Shown: positions 50,333-58,808 of the stretch, piece by piece
Layout: every line of letters starts with the position of its first letter
Numbering within the stretch: the first letter of the stretch is position 1
Assembly (NCBI RefSeq): GCF_003626535.1
Contig: NZ_RBAL01000001.1
Span: 718,020 to 782,019 of the forward strand
Length of the DNA: 64,000 bases
Direction: 5' to 3'
From: Streptomyces hoynatensis
GTDB lineage: Bacteria > Actinomycetota > Actinomycetes > Streptomycetales > Streptomycetaceae
The notes under the pieces: model-generated
Told to the model about the DNA's origin: nothing
What the model saw: only the letters and a program-made list of their open reading frames with translations
Databases searched by the model: none
Made by a program: the position numbers and the translations under genes

Positions 50333-51721
50333 TCAGCGGGCGGTGCGCGCGCCCGCGGCGAACCAGGCGCCCGCCGCGGCGCAGACCCCGGCGGCGAGGA
50401 GGAACGCGGCGGCCGCGCCGCCCGCGCCGCCCTCGCCCGCGCAGGCCCCCATGGCGGCGACGCCGAGGGTGGCGCCCGCCTGCCTGACCGCGTTGAGCAG
50501 GCCGCCGGCCGCGCCAGCGGTGCCCTCGGGGGCCGCGGCGATCACCGCGCCGACCAGGGCGGGCAGCGCGAAGGACACGCCGAGCCCGGCGCCCAGCAGG
50601 CCCACGGCGAGCGGGCCGTACCCCCTCCCCGCCCCTGCCGCCCAGGCCAGCGCCCCGGTGCCCGCGGTCAGCAGGGCGAGCCCGAGCAGGATCGGCGGCC
50701 TGGGTCCGCGCCTGGCCGCGATCCGGCCGGTCAGCGGCGGGTTCAGCGCGAAGGGCAGGGTCAGCGGCAGGAAGGCGAAGCCGGTGGCCCAGGGGCCGAG
50801 GCCGTGCTCGTGCCGCAGCAGCAGCGGCAGCACGAACAGCGCCCCGGTCAGCGTGAAGTTGACCGCGGCCCCCGCGGCGAGCGCCGCCCGCGCCGCCGCG
50901 GCGCGCAGCAGCGCGGCGGGCAGCACCCCCGCCCCCGGGCGCCGTTCGGCCAGGGCGAAGGCGCCGCAGGCGAGCGCCGTGGCCGCCGCGGAGAGCGCCA
51001 GGTGCCCGAAGGCGCCGGAGCCGGCCGCGATCAGCGCGTCGGTGGCGAGGGCGAGCACGGCACACGCCGCGAGCTGGCCCGCCCAGTCGATCCGCCGCTC
51101 GCCGCGCGGGCAGCGCACCGCGGGATGCGCCGCAAGGAGGAGGACCAGCGCGGCGAGCGGCACGTTGACCAGGAAGATCGCCCGCCACCCGGCGAGCCCG
51201 ACCAGGGCGCCGCCGGCGATCGGGCCGGCGGCCACCGCCGAGCCGCTGACCGCGGCCCAGGTGGCCAGGGCGCGGGTGCGCGCCGCGGGCGCCGGGTAGA
51301 GGCGGGAGATCATCGCCATCGAGGCGGGCACGCAGGCCGCGGCCGCCGCGCCGAGCAACGCGCGCAGCCCGACGAGGACTTCCAGCGTCGGGGCGAGGGC
51401 GCACAGCAGCGAGCCGAGGCCGAAGGCGGCGGTGCCGGCCCGGAAGACCCGGTGCGCCCCCAGCCGATCGGCCACCGCGCCCGCCGAGAGCAGCAGCGCG
51501 CCGAAGACCACGGTGTAGCCGGTGGTGGCCCACTGCAGGCCGGCGACCGAGCTGTGCAGGGAGCGGGCGAGGTCCGGCTCGGCCACCGAGAGCACGGTCA
51601 TGTCGAGCAGCACCATGAAGTAGCCGAGCGAGATCCCGAAGAGCGCCGTCCCGCGCCTGGGCGCGGGCGCCTCGCTCCCGGCCGCGCCGCGCGGCGCGGC
51701 GGAGGTGTCCTGGGTCGTCAT
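50333..51721 (-). CDS. MFS drug/H+ antiporter
   Basis: This 462-aa major-facilitator transporter has at least twelve hydrophobic segments. It carries the motif A-like GAVADRLGAHRVFRAG, the antiporter motif C-like GSAVAAGPIAGGALVGLAGWRAIFLVNVP, and begins FGISLGYFMVLLDMTVLSVAEPDL, typical of DHA-type multidrug exporters. It is divergent from a LysR regulator with a dyad between them, so it is probably induced by the compound that regulator senses. The substrate is unknown. Confidence 0.9.
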   Translation of the reverse strand: MTTQDTSAAPRGAAGSEAPAPRRGTALFGISLGYFMVLLDMTVLSVAEPDLARSLHSSVAGLQWATTGYTVVFGALLLSAGAVADRLGAHRVFRAGTAAFGLGSLLCALAPTLEVLVGLRALLGAAAAACVPASMAMISRLYPAPAARTRALATWAAVSGSAVAAGPIAGGALVGLAGWRAIFLVNVPLAALVLLLAAHPAVRCPRGERRIDWAGQLAACAVLALATDALIAAGSGAFGHLALSAAATALACGAFALAERRPGAGVLPAALLRAAAARAALAAGAAVNFTLTGALFVLPLLLRHEHGLGPWATGFAFLPLTLPFALNPPLTGRIAARRGPRPPILLGLALLTAGTGALAWAAGAGRGYGPLAVGLLGAGLGVSFALPALVGAVIAAAPEGTAGAAGGLLNAVRQAGATLGVAAMGACAGEGGAGGAAAAFLLAAGVCAAAGAWFAAGARTAR

Positions 51722-51778
51722 GGCGCCCACCCTCGCCGGGCGGCGGCCCGCCTTCCACCGGCGGCCCCGCACGCGGCG

Positions 51779-51793
51779 TTCGGGAATTCCGAA
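51779..51793. promoter_or_regulatory. LysR-type operator dyad
   Basis: TTCGG-GAATT-CCGAA (51779-51793) is a 5-bp perfect inverted repeat that also fits the T-N11-A LysR box. It sits in the 97-bp gap between the divergent MFS and LysR genes. Confidence 0.6.
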
Positions 51794-51818
51794 GGCACCG
51801 CGCGGGTTGCAGCGCGGC

Positions 51819-52697
51819 ATGGAGCTACGTCAGCTGCGCACCTTCGAGGCCGTCGTCAGGCACGGCACGGTGACGGACGCGGCCAACGCCGTGGGCCTGG
51901 CGCCCTCGACCGTCTCGGAGCAGATCAGGGGCCTGGAGGCGGCGCTCGGGGTGGCGCTGTTCGCGCGCACCCGCCGCGGGATGCGGCTGACCGGCGCGGG
52001 GGAGCGGCTGCTGACCTGGTCCCGCCGCCTCCTCGACCTGGCGGCGCAGGCGCGCAGCGAGGTGACCGGCGAGCGGCAGGTGCTGTGGCTGGGGGCGCTG
52101 GAGACGGTGGCGGCGACCTGCGTGCCCCGGGTGCTCGGCCGGCTCGCGGAACGCCGCCCCGACGTCGTGGTCCGGGTCCGGGCGGCGCGCGGCCGGGACG
52201 AGCTGTTCGCGGCCGTGGGCGCGGGCGAGCTGGTGGCGGCGCTCGTCCTGGACACCGGGGAGGCCGTGGGCGACCTGGGCTTTCCGGTGCCGCCCGAGCC
52301 GCTGACCTTCCTCGACGTGGACCCGGTGCCGCTGGCGCTCGTGGCGGCCCCCGGGCACCGGCTGGCGGGCAGCCCCGCCCTGGCGGCCGGGGACTTCTCC
52401 GGGGAGCGGCTGCTGGTCAACGTGCCGAACTGCTCCTTCCGGATGGCCGCGGAGCGCGCCCTGGGCCCGGGCCCCGAGCGGGTGGAGGCCGGCGGGGTCG
52501 CGGTGATGCGGGGCTGGGCGGAGCGGGGCCTGGGGGTGGCGCTGCTGCCGGAGTTCGCGGTGGCGGACGCGCTGCGGGCGGGCTCCCTGGCCAGGCTCGA
52601 CTTCGCCGTCCCCGACCTCGCCCTGCGCCTGGTCTGGCGCGCCGACCGCGAGCAGCTGCCCGGCGTGCGGGAGGTGCTCTACGCCGCGGGCGCCTGA
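51819..52697 (+). CDS. LysR-family regulator
   Basis: This 292-aa regulator has the LysR HTH (MELRQLRTFEAVVRHGTVTDAANAVGLAPSTVSEQIRGLEAALGVALFARTRRGMRLTGAGERLL) and a type II periplasmic-binding-like effector domain with GVAVMRGWAERGLGVALLPEFAV near residue 230. It is divergent from the MFS exporter, the standard arrangement for control of that transporter. Confidence 0.92.
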   Translation: MELRQLRTFEAVVRHGTVTDAANAVGLAPSTVSEQIRGLEAALGVALFARTRRGMRLTGAGERLLTWSRRLLDLAAQARSEVTGERQVLWLGALETVAATCVPRVLGRLAERRPDVVVRVRAARGRDELFAAVGAGELVAALVLDTGEAVGDLGFPVPPEPLTFLDVDPVPLALVAAPGHRLAGSPALAAGDFSGERLLVNVPNCSFRMAAERALGPGPERVEAGGVAVMRGWAERGLGVALLPEFAVADALRAGSLARLDFAVPDLALRLVWRADREQLPGVREVLYAAGA

Positions 52698-52775
52698 GCG
52701 GCCGGCGCCCCGGCGGGTCGGCCGCGGACCCGGCGGCCCGGCCGCGCCGCCGGGGCGGGCGGAGTTCAGCGGGGT

Positions 52776-53405
52776 TCAGGGCGTTCCGGCCGGCGGGGGC
52801 GCGCCGAGCCCCGGCGCCGCGGGGAGCGGCCGGGGGGCGGAGCCGTCCCGGGGGACGCCGAGCCCGTCCCTGACGACCGCGAGCAGGCGGGCGGTGTACG
52901 CGGGGCCGCACTTCTCCGACACCCAGCCCAGCGCGCTCGCCGCGGTGATGACGTCCTCGGCGTCCACGTCCCCGCGCACCGTGCCCTCCCGCTGGGCCCT
53001 GGCGAGCAGGTCCGCGACGGCCTCGATCACGTCGGTGAAGGCCGCCTGCACGGCGGGCCGGCCGCCGTGCAGCGCCTCCATCACCGAGCCGGGCACCCCG
53101 CACCACACGCTTGACCTGGAGGCGAAGGTCTCCATCCAGGCGAACAGCGCCTCGCCGGGGGACTGTTCGCCGAGCCCGCGGTGTGCCTCCTCGCGCAGCG
53201 CCCCGAGGCCGGTGCTCAGCGCGGCGCCGAGCAGGTCCTCGCGGGTGGGGAAGTGGCGGTAGAGGGTGCCGATGCCGACGCCGGCGCGGCGGGCGATGTC
53301 CCGCAGCGAGGCGTCCGTGCCCGACTCGGCGAAGACCTCCCTCGCCACCCGTACCAGGTTCTCCCGGTTGCGTCGCGCGTCGGCGCGCGGCTGAGTCCCG
53401 GACAC
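52776..53405 (-). CDS. TetR-family repressor
   Basis: This 209-aa repressor has a TetR HTH (RENLVRVAREVFAESGTDASLRDIARRAGVGIGTLYRHFPTREDLLGA) and an all-helical ligand domain, with a Pro/Ala-rich tail. GTG 53405 has GGAGGAG about 6 nt upstream; longer frames add non-homologous sequence. It is divergent from an MFS exporter, and two matching palindromes fill the region between them, so it likely represses both genes. Confidence 0.92.
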   Translation of the reverse strand: MSGTQPRADARRNRENLVRVAREVFAESGTDASLRDIARRAGVGIGTLYRHFPTREDLLGAALSTGLGALREEAHRGLGEQSPGEALFAWMETFASRSSVWCGVPGSVMEALHGGRPAVQAAFTDVIEAVADLLARAQREGTVRGDVDAEDVITAASALGWVSEKCGPAYTARLLAVVRDGLGVPRDGSAPRPLPAAPGLGAPPPAGTP

Positions 53406-53429
53406 GTCGTCTCCTCCCGCTTGCCATTC

Positions 53430-53467
53430 CGGAGCGGTGCTCCGTATATTTCCGGAGCACCGCTCCG
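53430..53467. promoter_or_regulatory. Paired TetR operators in inverted orientation
   Basis: GGAGC-GGT-GCTCC (53431-53443) and GGAGC-ACC-GCTCC (53454-53466) are each palindromes, and with flanking bases the two form a perfect 15-bp inverted repeat around TATATTTC. Centres are 23 bp apart. The central TATATT may be a -10 element covered by the repressor. Confidence 0.75.
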
Positions 53468-53504
53468 ATCGGGGTGGTCTCCTCATCGTACGGAACGGAC
53501 CGGA

Positions 53505-55016
53505 ATGGACCCGACAAAGACCCGGACGCCCTTCTCGCCCCGGCTGCGCCGAGTGATCGTCGTCACGACGCTCGGCTCCTTCCTCGCCCTGCTCGACGGG
53601 ACCATCGTCAACGTCGCCCTCGACTCGCTCTCCGCGGAGCTCGACGCCCCGCTCGGCACCGTCCAGTGGCTGGTGACCGGCTACCTGCTGGCGATGGCGG
53701 CCGTGCTCCCGATCTCCCACTGGCTCGCCACCCGCTACGGGCCGGCCAGGGTCTACACCACCGCGATGGCCGCCTTCGCCCTCTCCTCGCTCGCCTGCGG
53801 ACTGGCAGGCTCCGCCGGGCAGTTGATCGCCTTCCGCGTCGTGCAGGGGGCGGCGGCAGCCGTCGCGGGCCCGGTCGGGCAGGTGATCGTCGTGCGCGCC
53901 GCCGGCGTCCGCCTGATGGCCCGGGTGATGAGCGTGACCGCCATCCCCACGATCATGGCGCCCGTCCTCGGCCCCACCGTGGGCGGCCTGCTGCTCCAGC
54001 ACGCGGGCTGGCGCTGGATCTTCCTGGTCAACGTGCCCGTCGGCGCCCTGGCCGTGCTCCTGGCCCGGCTGCTGCTGCCGAGGGACGAGCCGCAGCGGCC
54101 GGGACGCCTCGACGTCACGGGCCTGGCCACCCTCGCCCTCGGCTGCGTCGCCCTCACCTACGGCCTGGCCGGGATCGGCGGGGACGGCGGCCCGGGCACC
54201 GGCCCGGCGCTCGGCTGGACGGCCGCGGGCGCGGTCCTCCTCGGCTGCTTCGTCCGCCACGCCCTGCGGGCCCCCGCCCCGCTCGTCGACCTGCGGCTGT
54301 TCGCCCGCGGCGGCTACGTCGCCGCCTCCCTGATCAACTTCCTCGTCGGCGCCCTCGTCTTCGGGGCGGTCATCCTGATGCCGCTGTACTTCCAGGTGGT
54401 CCGCGGCCAGGACGCGGTGGCCACCGGCCTGCTGCTCGTCCCGCAGGGCCTCGGCATCGCGGTGGCGTTCCGCTACGCCGCCCTCATGACCGACCGGGCC
54501 GGGGGCGGGCGCACGGCCCTCGCCGGCGTCCTGATCGGCCTCGTGGGCACCCTCCCCTTCGTGTTCATCGGGGCCCACACGCCCTACGGCTGGCTGTGCG
54601 CGGCGATGGTGGTGCGCGGCATCGGGATCGGCGCCACGATGGTGCCGGCCATCGCCGTCGCCTACCGCGCCATACCGCCCGACCGGGTCGGGGACGCCAC
54701 CGTCCAGCTCAACGTCCTGCAGCGGATCGGCGGTTCGGTCTCCACGGCGCTGTTCGCGGTCGTCCTCCAGCGCGGGCTCGACGGCGCCGCCACCCCCTCC
54801 GCCATGGCCGGCGGCTTCGGCTCCGCCTTCTGCTGGGTGGCCGCGATCTCCGTGCTCGCCGCGCCGCCCGCCCTCTACCTGGCCCGTGCAGAACGCCGCG
54901 GCCCGGCCGGGCCGCCGGCCGAGCCGGCCCGGGCACCGGCGGCGCCGCCACCCGCCGAGCCGGCCCCGCCCACGGGAGCGCCGCCCACGGGAACCCCGCC
55001 CGCCGGCCCGCGGTAG
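53505..55016 (+). CDS. MFS exporter, DHA2 (14-TM) type
   Basis: This 503-aa transporter resembles EmrB/QacA-type drug exporters. It has LALLDGTIVNVALDSL in the first membrane segment, QWLVTGYLLAMAAVLPISHWLATRYG, the antiporter-type PVLGPTVGGLLLQHAGWRWIFLVNVPVG, and about fourteen hydrophobic segments. The C-terminus is a Pro/Ala tail. It is under probable TetR control from the divergent gene. ATG 53505 has only a weak ribosome site. Confidence 0.92.
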   Translation: MDPTKTRTPFSPRLRRVIVVTTLGSFLALLDGTIVNVALDSLSAELDAPLGTVQWLVTGYLLAMAAVLPISHWLATRYGPARVYTTAMAAFALSSLACGLAGSAGQLIAFRVVQGAAAAVAGPVGQVIVVRAAGVRLMARVMSVTAIPTIMAPVLGPTVGGLLLQHAGWRWIFLVNVPVGALAVLLARLLLPRDEPQRPGRLDVTGLATLALGCVALTYGLAGIGGDGGPGTGPALGWTAAGAVLLGCFVRHALRAPAPLVDLRLFARGGYVAASLINFLVGALVFGAVILMPLYFQVVRGQDAVATGLLLVPQGLGIAVAFRYAALMTDRAGGGRTALAGVLIGLVGTLPFVFIGAHTPYGWLCAAMVVRGIGIGATMVPAIAVAYRAIPPDRVGDATVQLNVLQRIGGSVSTALFAVVLQRGLDGAATPSAMAGGFGSAFCWVAAISVLAAPPALYLARAERRGPAGPPAEPARAPAAPPPAEPAPPTGAPPTGTPPAGPR

Positions 55017-55131
55017 GCGGGTGGCGCGCGGCGGGGCCGTTGGGCCGTTCGGGTCGCCCGGCGGCCCCCGTTCCGGTGACGGCGCATGTCGTGGCGCGCG
55101 GCGCGGGGCACCTGCCCCTAAACAGACGGCC

Positions 55132-55401
55132 ATGAAGACAACCAGCAAGCTCATCCGTGCCGCGGGCCTCGGCGTCCTCGCGGCCTCCGTCTGCGCGGCC
55201 CCCGCCTGGGCCGGCGACAAGCACGAAGGCAAGCCGGGCGGCTGCGTCAACCTCGGCGACGCCAACGCGGGCGCCCTCGCGGCCGGTTCCCCCGGCCTCA
55301 TCTCGGGCAACGTCATCCAGATTCCGGTCAGCGTGCCGATCAACCTGTGCGGGAACAGCCTCAACCTGGTCGGCATCGGCAACTTCACCGCCGGCAACTG
55401 A
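55132..55401 (+). CDS. Chaplin-like secreted peptide
   Basis: This 89-aa protein has a signal peptide ending near AAPAWA (residues 22-27) and a mature part of about 62 residues. AAGSPGLISGNVIQIPVSVPINLCGNSLNLVGIGNF closely follows the chaplin domain consensus (SPG-SGN-P-NVCGN-VNVVG). It ends TAGN and lacks the usual NKC terminus; Cys residues are in GGCVN and NLCGN. Chaplins assemble into amyloid-like surface fibrils on aerial hyphae. A hairpin terminator follows. The ribosome site is weak, and the gene is alone between two unrelated units. Confidence 0.85.
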   Translation: MKTTSKLIRAAGLGVLAASVCAAPAWAGDKHEGKPGGCVNLGDANAGALAAGSPGLISGNVIQIPVSVPINLCGNSLNLVGIGNFTAGN

Positions 55402-55519
55402 TCGCTGTCCTCCGCTCGGCGACGGCAGCCGGGCCGCGCCCACCCCACGGGTGCGGCGGAGAAGCACCGAAGTCACCGCACTACTCCCACCCCGACTTCC
55501 CACCCCGACCGTGCTCACC

Positions 55520-55549
55520 AGGGGCGGAGCCCACCCGGGCTCCGCCCCT
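55520..55549. terminator. Strong hairpin terminator
   Basis: AGGGGCGGAGCCC (55520-55532) pairs perfectly with 55537-55549 over 13 bp with a 4-nt loop (ACCC). It separates the chaplin-like gene from the converging reductase gene. Confidence 0.8.
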
Positions 55550-55595
55550 CGCCATGCCGGCCCCCCGAACTCGGCGCCTCCCGGCCCCTCCTGGC

Positions 55596-56543
55596 CTACG
55601 CCTCGGCCGGCGCCCGCCCGGTGGCCAGGAGCCCGATGGCCCCGGTGGTGTCCTCCAGGCCGTGCCCCTCGGCCAGGCGCCGCCGCAGCAGGTCCAGGTA
55701 GGGCGTCAGCAACTCCGGGCTCACCCCCCGCTCCTCCGCGGTGCGCAGCAGCGTGGCGCTGCCCGCCACCTGCATGGCCAGCGGCGAGACGACCCCCGTG
55801 GTGAAGTCGCCGCTCTCCAGGCGCCGGGCCGTCCCGTGCACCGAGGCGGTCATGGCGCCGAGCCAGGCGGCCAGCCGCGGCGCGAGGTCGGTCGGCGCGA
55901 TCTCCTCCCCGGCCAGCGCGAAGGCGTGCGCCACCCCGGCGAACATCCCGTACATGGCGCTCAGCAGCGCCACGTCGTACAGCGCCGCGGCCCCCGGGTC
56001 CCCGCCCACGTAGGCGGTGTCCGCCGGCACGGCGAGCGTGGCCCGGTGCTCCTCGAACAGGCCGGCCGAGCCGCTGTAGAACACGTAACCCCCGCCGTCC
56101 GGGCGGCCGATCATCGGCGGGACCGCCATGATCCCGCCGTCCAGGAAACGGGCCCCGCGCGAGCGCGCCCACCGCGCCCGCGCCCTGGCCTGGCCCGGGG
56201 TGCCGGTGACCAGGCTGACCAGGTCCCGGCCGCCGAGGTCGGCCCCTTCGAGCGTCTCCTCCAGGGCGGCGTCGTCCAGCACACAGCCCACGACCAGGCC
56301 GCCCGCGGCCACCGCCTCGGCCGGCGTGGCGGCGAGGCGGGCGCCCGCGGCGGCCAGCGACGCGGCCCGCTCCCGGCTGCGGTTCCACACGGTCAGCGGG
56401 TGCCCGGCGGCCAGCCAGGCCCGGCCGAGTGCCGAGCCCATGGCGCCCAGGCCGAGGAGGGTCACGGGGGCGGGCGGGGCGGGGGTCTCCCCCGGAGTGG
56501 TGGCGGCGGCCGTGGCCGCGCGCCCGGTGGCGTCATCGTTCAC
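55596..56543 (-). CDS. NAD(P)-dependent oxidoreductase, imine-reductase-like
   Basis: This 315-aa enzyme is a beta-hydroxyacid-dehydrogenase-fold reductase. The NADP motif is TLLGLGAMGSALGRAWLAAGHPLTVWNRS. The segments GGIMAVPPMIGRP, VFYSGSAGLFEEHRATL and GAAALYDVALLSAMYGMFAGVAHAFAL match the imine reductase subgroup, including the Asp/Tyr helix lining its active site. The start is uncertain between GTG 56543 and GTG 56576. It is divergent from an HxlR regulator, which probably controls it. Confidence 0.85.
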   Translation of the reverse strand: MNDDATGRAATAAATTPGETPAPPAPVTLLGLGAMGSALGRAWLAAGHPLTVWNRSRERAASLAAAGARLAATPAEAVAAGGLVVGCVLDDAALEETLEGADLGGRDLVSLVTGTPGQARARARWARSRGARFLDGGIMAVPPMIGRPDGGGYVFYSGSAGLFEEHRATLAVPADTAYVGGDPGAAALYDVALLSAMYGMFAGVAHAFALAGEEIAPTDLAPRLAAWLGAMTASVHGTARRLESGDFTTGVVSPLAMQVAGSATLLRTAEERGVSPELLTPYLDLLRRRLAEGHGLEDTTGAIGLLATGRAPAEA

Positions 56544-56637
56544 GGGGTTAGGCTGCTTCGGCGGCCCGGGGCCCACAAGTACGCACTTTGACGTGGGTGG
56601 TTACCCCGGGGTGAGCGAGCAGGCGGGAGGCGGGGAG

Positions 56638-56982
56638 ATGACGGCCGTGCGGCGGCCTGGGGCGTACCACTGCGGGATCGACGCGGCGATGGACGTCATC
56701 GGCGGCAAGTGGAAGGTGCTCGTGCTGTGGGCGCTGAACGAGCGCGCCTGGCGCTTCGGCGAGCTCCGCAGGCAGCTGCCCGGCGTCACCGAGAAGGTGC
56801 TCGCCGCGCAGCTGCGGGAGCTGGAGGAGGACGGCATCGTCCACCGCGAGGCGTACGACGAGGTGCCGCCCCGGGTCGAGTACTCCCTCACCCCGCGCGG
56901 GCGGGCCCTCAACGAGGCGCTGGCCCCGCTCGGCGCCTGGGGCCGCCGCCACGTCCTCGGCCGCGCCGAGGCCGCGGGCTGA
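56638..56982 (+). CDS. HxlR-family regulator
   Basis: This 114-aa regulator is a compact HxlR winged helix: YHCGIDAAMDVIGGKWKVLVLWALNERAWRFGELRRQLPGVTEKVLAAQLRELEEDGIVHREAYDEVPPRVEYSLTPRGRAL. The single Cys near residue 12 (YHCG) is at the position used for redox or electrophile sensing in many relatives. GGGAGG lies 7 nt before ATG 56638. It is divergent from the imine-reductase-like gene, and AAGT-ACGC-ACTT (56577-56588) in the gap may be its operator. Confidence 0.9.
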   Translation: MTAVRRPGAYHCGIDAAMDVIGGKWKVLVLWALNERAWRFGELRRQLPGVTEKVLAAQLRELEEDGIVHREAYDEVPPRVEYSLTPRGRALNEALAPLGAWGRRHVLGRAEAAG

Positions 56983-57039
56983 CGAACCCGCCGCCGGAGG
57001 GCAGAGACGACGCCGCCCGAGGTCATGATCTTGACGGTG

Positions 57040-57207
57040 TGGACGAGACGTTCATGCGGGAGTACGCCGAGATGTTCCACCGGCGTCCGGAGCCCCTAGG
57101 AGAGGGACTCCTCGGCCTTCGTCTCGCGGTGCGGCGTCGGGCCCACGCCCTTCGCCGAGACCCTCGGCGCGGCCCTCGACGGGTACCGCTCCTTCCTGGC
57201 GGGGTGA
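57040..57207 (+). pseudogene. Remnant of an oxidoreductase C-terminus (NmrA-like?)
   Basis: The frame ending at 57207 reads DSSAFVSRCGVGPTPFAETLGAALDGYRSFLAG, which resembles the end of NmrA/NAD(P)H-binding reductases often paired with HxlR regulators. A different frame upstream (57040) reads VDETFMREYAEMFHRRPEPLG. No start and no Rossmann motif are present, so this looks like a decayed gene tail. Confidence 0.3.
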
Positions 57208-57248
57208 GGCGAGGGTGCCGCGGGAGGGTCGTGAAGGGGGGCGGCGCC

Positions 57249-57276
57249 TTGTTTTTATACCCCCGGGGGGTATTGT
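57249..57276 (+). promoter_or_regulatory. CsoR-type operator inside a leaderless promoter
   Basis: ATACCCCC-G-GGGGGTAT (57257-57273) is a perfect 8-bp palindrome of the CsoR type. It lies between TTGTTT (57249-57254) and TATTGT (57271-57276), a 16-bp spacer, and overlaps the -10. The start codon follows 7 nt later. Copper-dependent derepression of the next gene is strongly suggested. Confidence 0.8.
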
Positions 57277-57283
57277 GGGGCGC

Positions 57284-58264
57284 ATGAACACCCCATCCAA
57301 GATCGGTACCTTCGGCGCCGGACTCGCCCTGGTCTTCGGCGCGGCCTTCGCCACCGGCGCGGCCCTCGACCCCGTGGACGCGGACCCGGCCGAGGCGGGC
57401 CACGGGGGACACCAGGACCCGCGCGGCGGCGGCCGGGCCGGAGGGCAGGAGGCCCAGCCGGCCGGCCTGCGCAGCTCGGAACGCGGCTACACGCTCGTCC
57501 CGCGCCACGACGGGCTGCGGGCGGGCGAGCCCGCCGGCCTCGCCTTCCGCATCCTGGACCCGGACGGCCGGCCGCTGACCGCCTACCGGGAGACGCACGA
57601 GCAGGACCTCCACCTGATCCTGGTGCGCCGGGACCTGACGGGCTACCGGCACCTCCACCCGGAGCGGGGAGCCGACGGCACCTGGCGCGTCCCGGTGACC
57701 TTCGCGGAGGGCGGCTCGTACCGGATGTTCGCCGACTTCGCCCCCGCAGGCGACCCGGAGGGCCCCCTCACCCTGGGAGCCGAGGTGCAGGTCGCCGGGG
57801 AGTACCGGCCGCAGCCGCTGCCCGAGCCCGCGGCCACGGCGCAGGTCGACGGGTACACGGTGACGCTCGACGGCGCACTCACCCCCGGGACCCCGAGCGA
57901 ACTGACCTTCTCCGTCGCCAGGAACGGCCACCGGGTCACCGACCTCGACCCGTACCTCGGCGCCTACGGCCACCTCGTCGCCCTGCGCGCCGACGACCTC
58001 GCCTACCTGCACGTCCACCCCGAGGGCGCGCCCGGCGACGGCGTCACCGAGCCGGGCCCCGGCATCTCCTTCCACGCCCAGGCCCCGAGCCCGGGCGCCT
58101 ACCGCCTCTACCTCGACTTCGCCCACGAAGGAGCCGTCCACACGGCCGAGTTCACCGTGCCGGCCACGGCAGGCGAGGAGCCGGAGGACGGCGCGCACCA
58201 GGACCCGGCCGAGGACCAGTCCGCCTCTCCCACCCCCGGGCACTCCGGCCACGGCCACGGCTGA
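57284..58264 (+). CDS. His-rich exported protein, probable copper-binding
   Basis: This 326-aa protein has an N-terminal hydrophobic segment (GTFGAGLALVFGAAFATGAAL) that should anchor or export it, then His-rich ends (AGHGGHQD and HSGHGHG). Two related blocks, HEQDLHLILVRRDLTGYRHLHPE (about residues 106-128) and YGHLVALRADDLAYLHVHPEG (about 227-247), look like an internally duplicated beta-sandwich with candidate metal-binding His residues. I do not know a named function. The CsoR-type operator in its promoter argues for copper handling outside the membrane. It starts 7 nt after the -10, so its transcript is probably leaderless. Confidence 0.8.
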   Translation: MNTPSKIGTFGAGLALVFGAAFATGAALDPVDADPAEAGHGGHQDPRGGGRAGGQEAQPAGLRSSERGYTLVPRHDGLRAGEPAGLAFRILDPDGRPLTAYRETHEQDLHLILVRRDLTGYRHLHPERGADGTWRVPVTFAEGGSYRMFADFAPAGDPEGPLTLGAEVQVAGEYRPQPLPEPAATAQVDGYTVTLDGALTPGTPSELTFSVARNGHRVTDLDPYLGAYGHLVALRADDLAYLHVHPEGAPGDGVTEPGPGISFHAQAPSPGAYRLYLDFAHEGAVHTAEFTVPATAGEEPEDGAHQDPAEDQSASPTPGHSGHGHG

Positions 58265-58808
58265 CGGGTGCCCCCGCCGCCGCCCGGCGCCCCTCGGCCC
58301 CCGCCTCGCGCGAGGGCGGCCACGCCCCCGGCTGGGGTACGGTACTGACGGGCAGCCACCACTCCGCCCCCGCCCACCGGCGCGCCCGGCGGGAGGGATG
58401 GCCCCCACCCGCCCCTTCCCCCGGGCGGGAGACGTCCTTTGCCTCACGGAGCCGAACGCGCCACGCGGGCGCGCCCGCTCCACCGACCGCCACGACCCCA
58501 CCGCACGCGGGGGCCGGCCGTCCCCACGGACGCCCGCCGACCGATCCCGCGCGCCCCTCGCCACCCCCTGGCGGGCGCGCAACCCCGCGGCGGGCCGGGG
58601 CCATTGGGCGCGCGACCTGGCCCAGGGGGAGCGGGCCGGGCCGCGCGCCCCGGGCGCGGGGCGGCTTCCACGATGCGGGAATCGCCGCCCTGCCGCCGCC
58701 GTGGATCGCCCGATCCCGCACCTCTCCCCGGCTCCTGATCGATTGTCAGTGGTGGATGAGAGAGTGAGGACATCGCGCGGAAAAGAGCGGGAAAGAGGGA
58801 GAGCCGTC
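58265..58808. other. Long intergenic region before the VWA gene
   Basis: This 544-bp stretch has no supported gene. A palindrome CCTCGCGCGAGG (58304-58315) may end the copper-protein transcript. TTGTCA at 58744 is a possible -35 for the VWA gene, without a clear -10. Confidence 0.5.

Noticed and set aside
53430..53467. Inverted repeat as a transcription terminator or IS end
   Set aside because: It lies in the divergent promoter region between TetR and MFS genes, each arm is itself a palindrome, and no transposase is near; operator function fits better.
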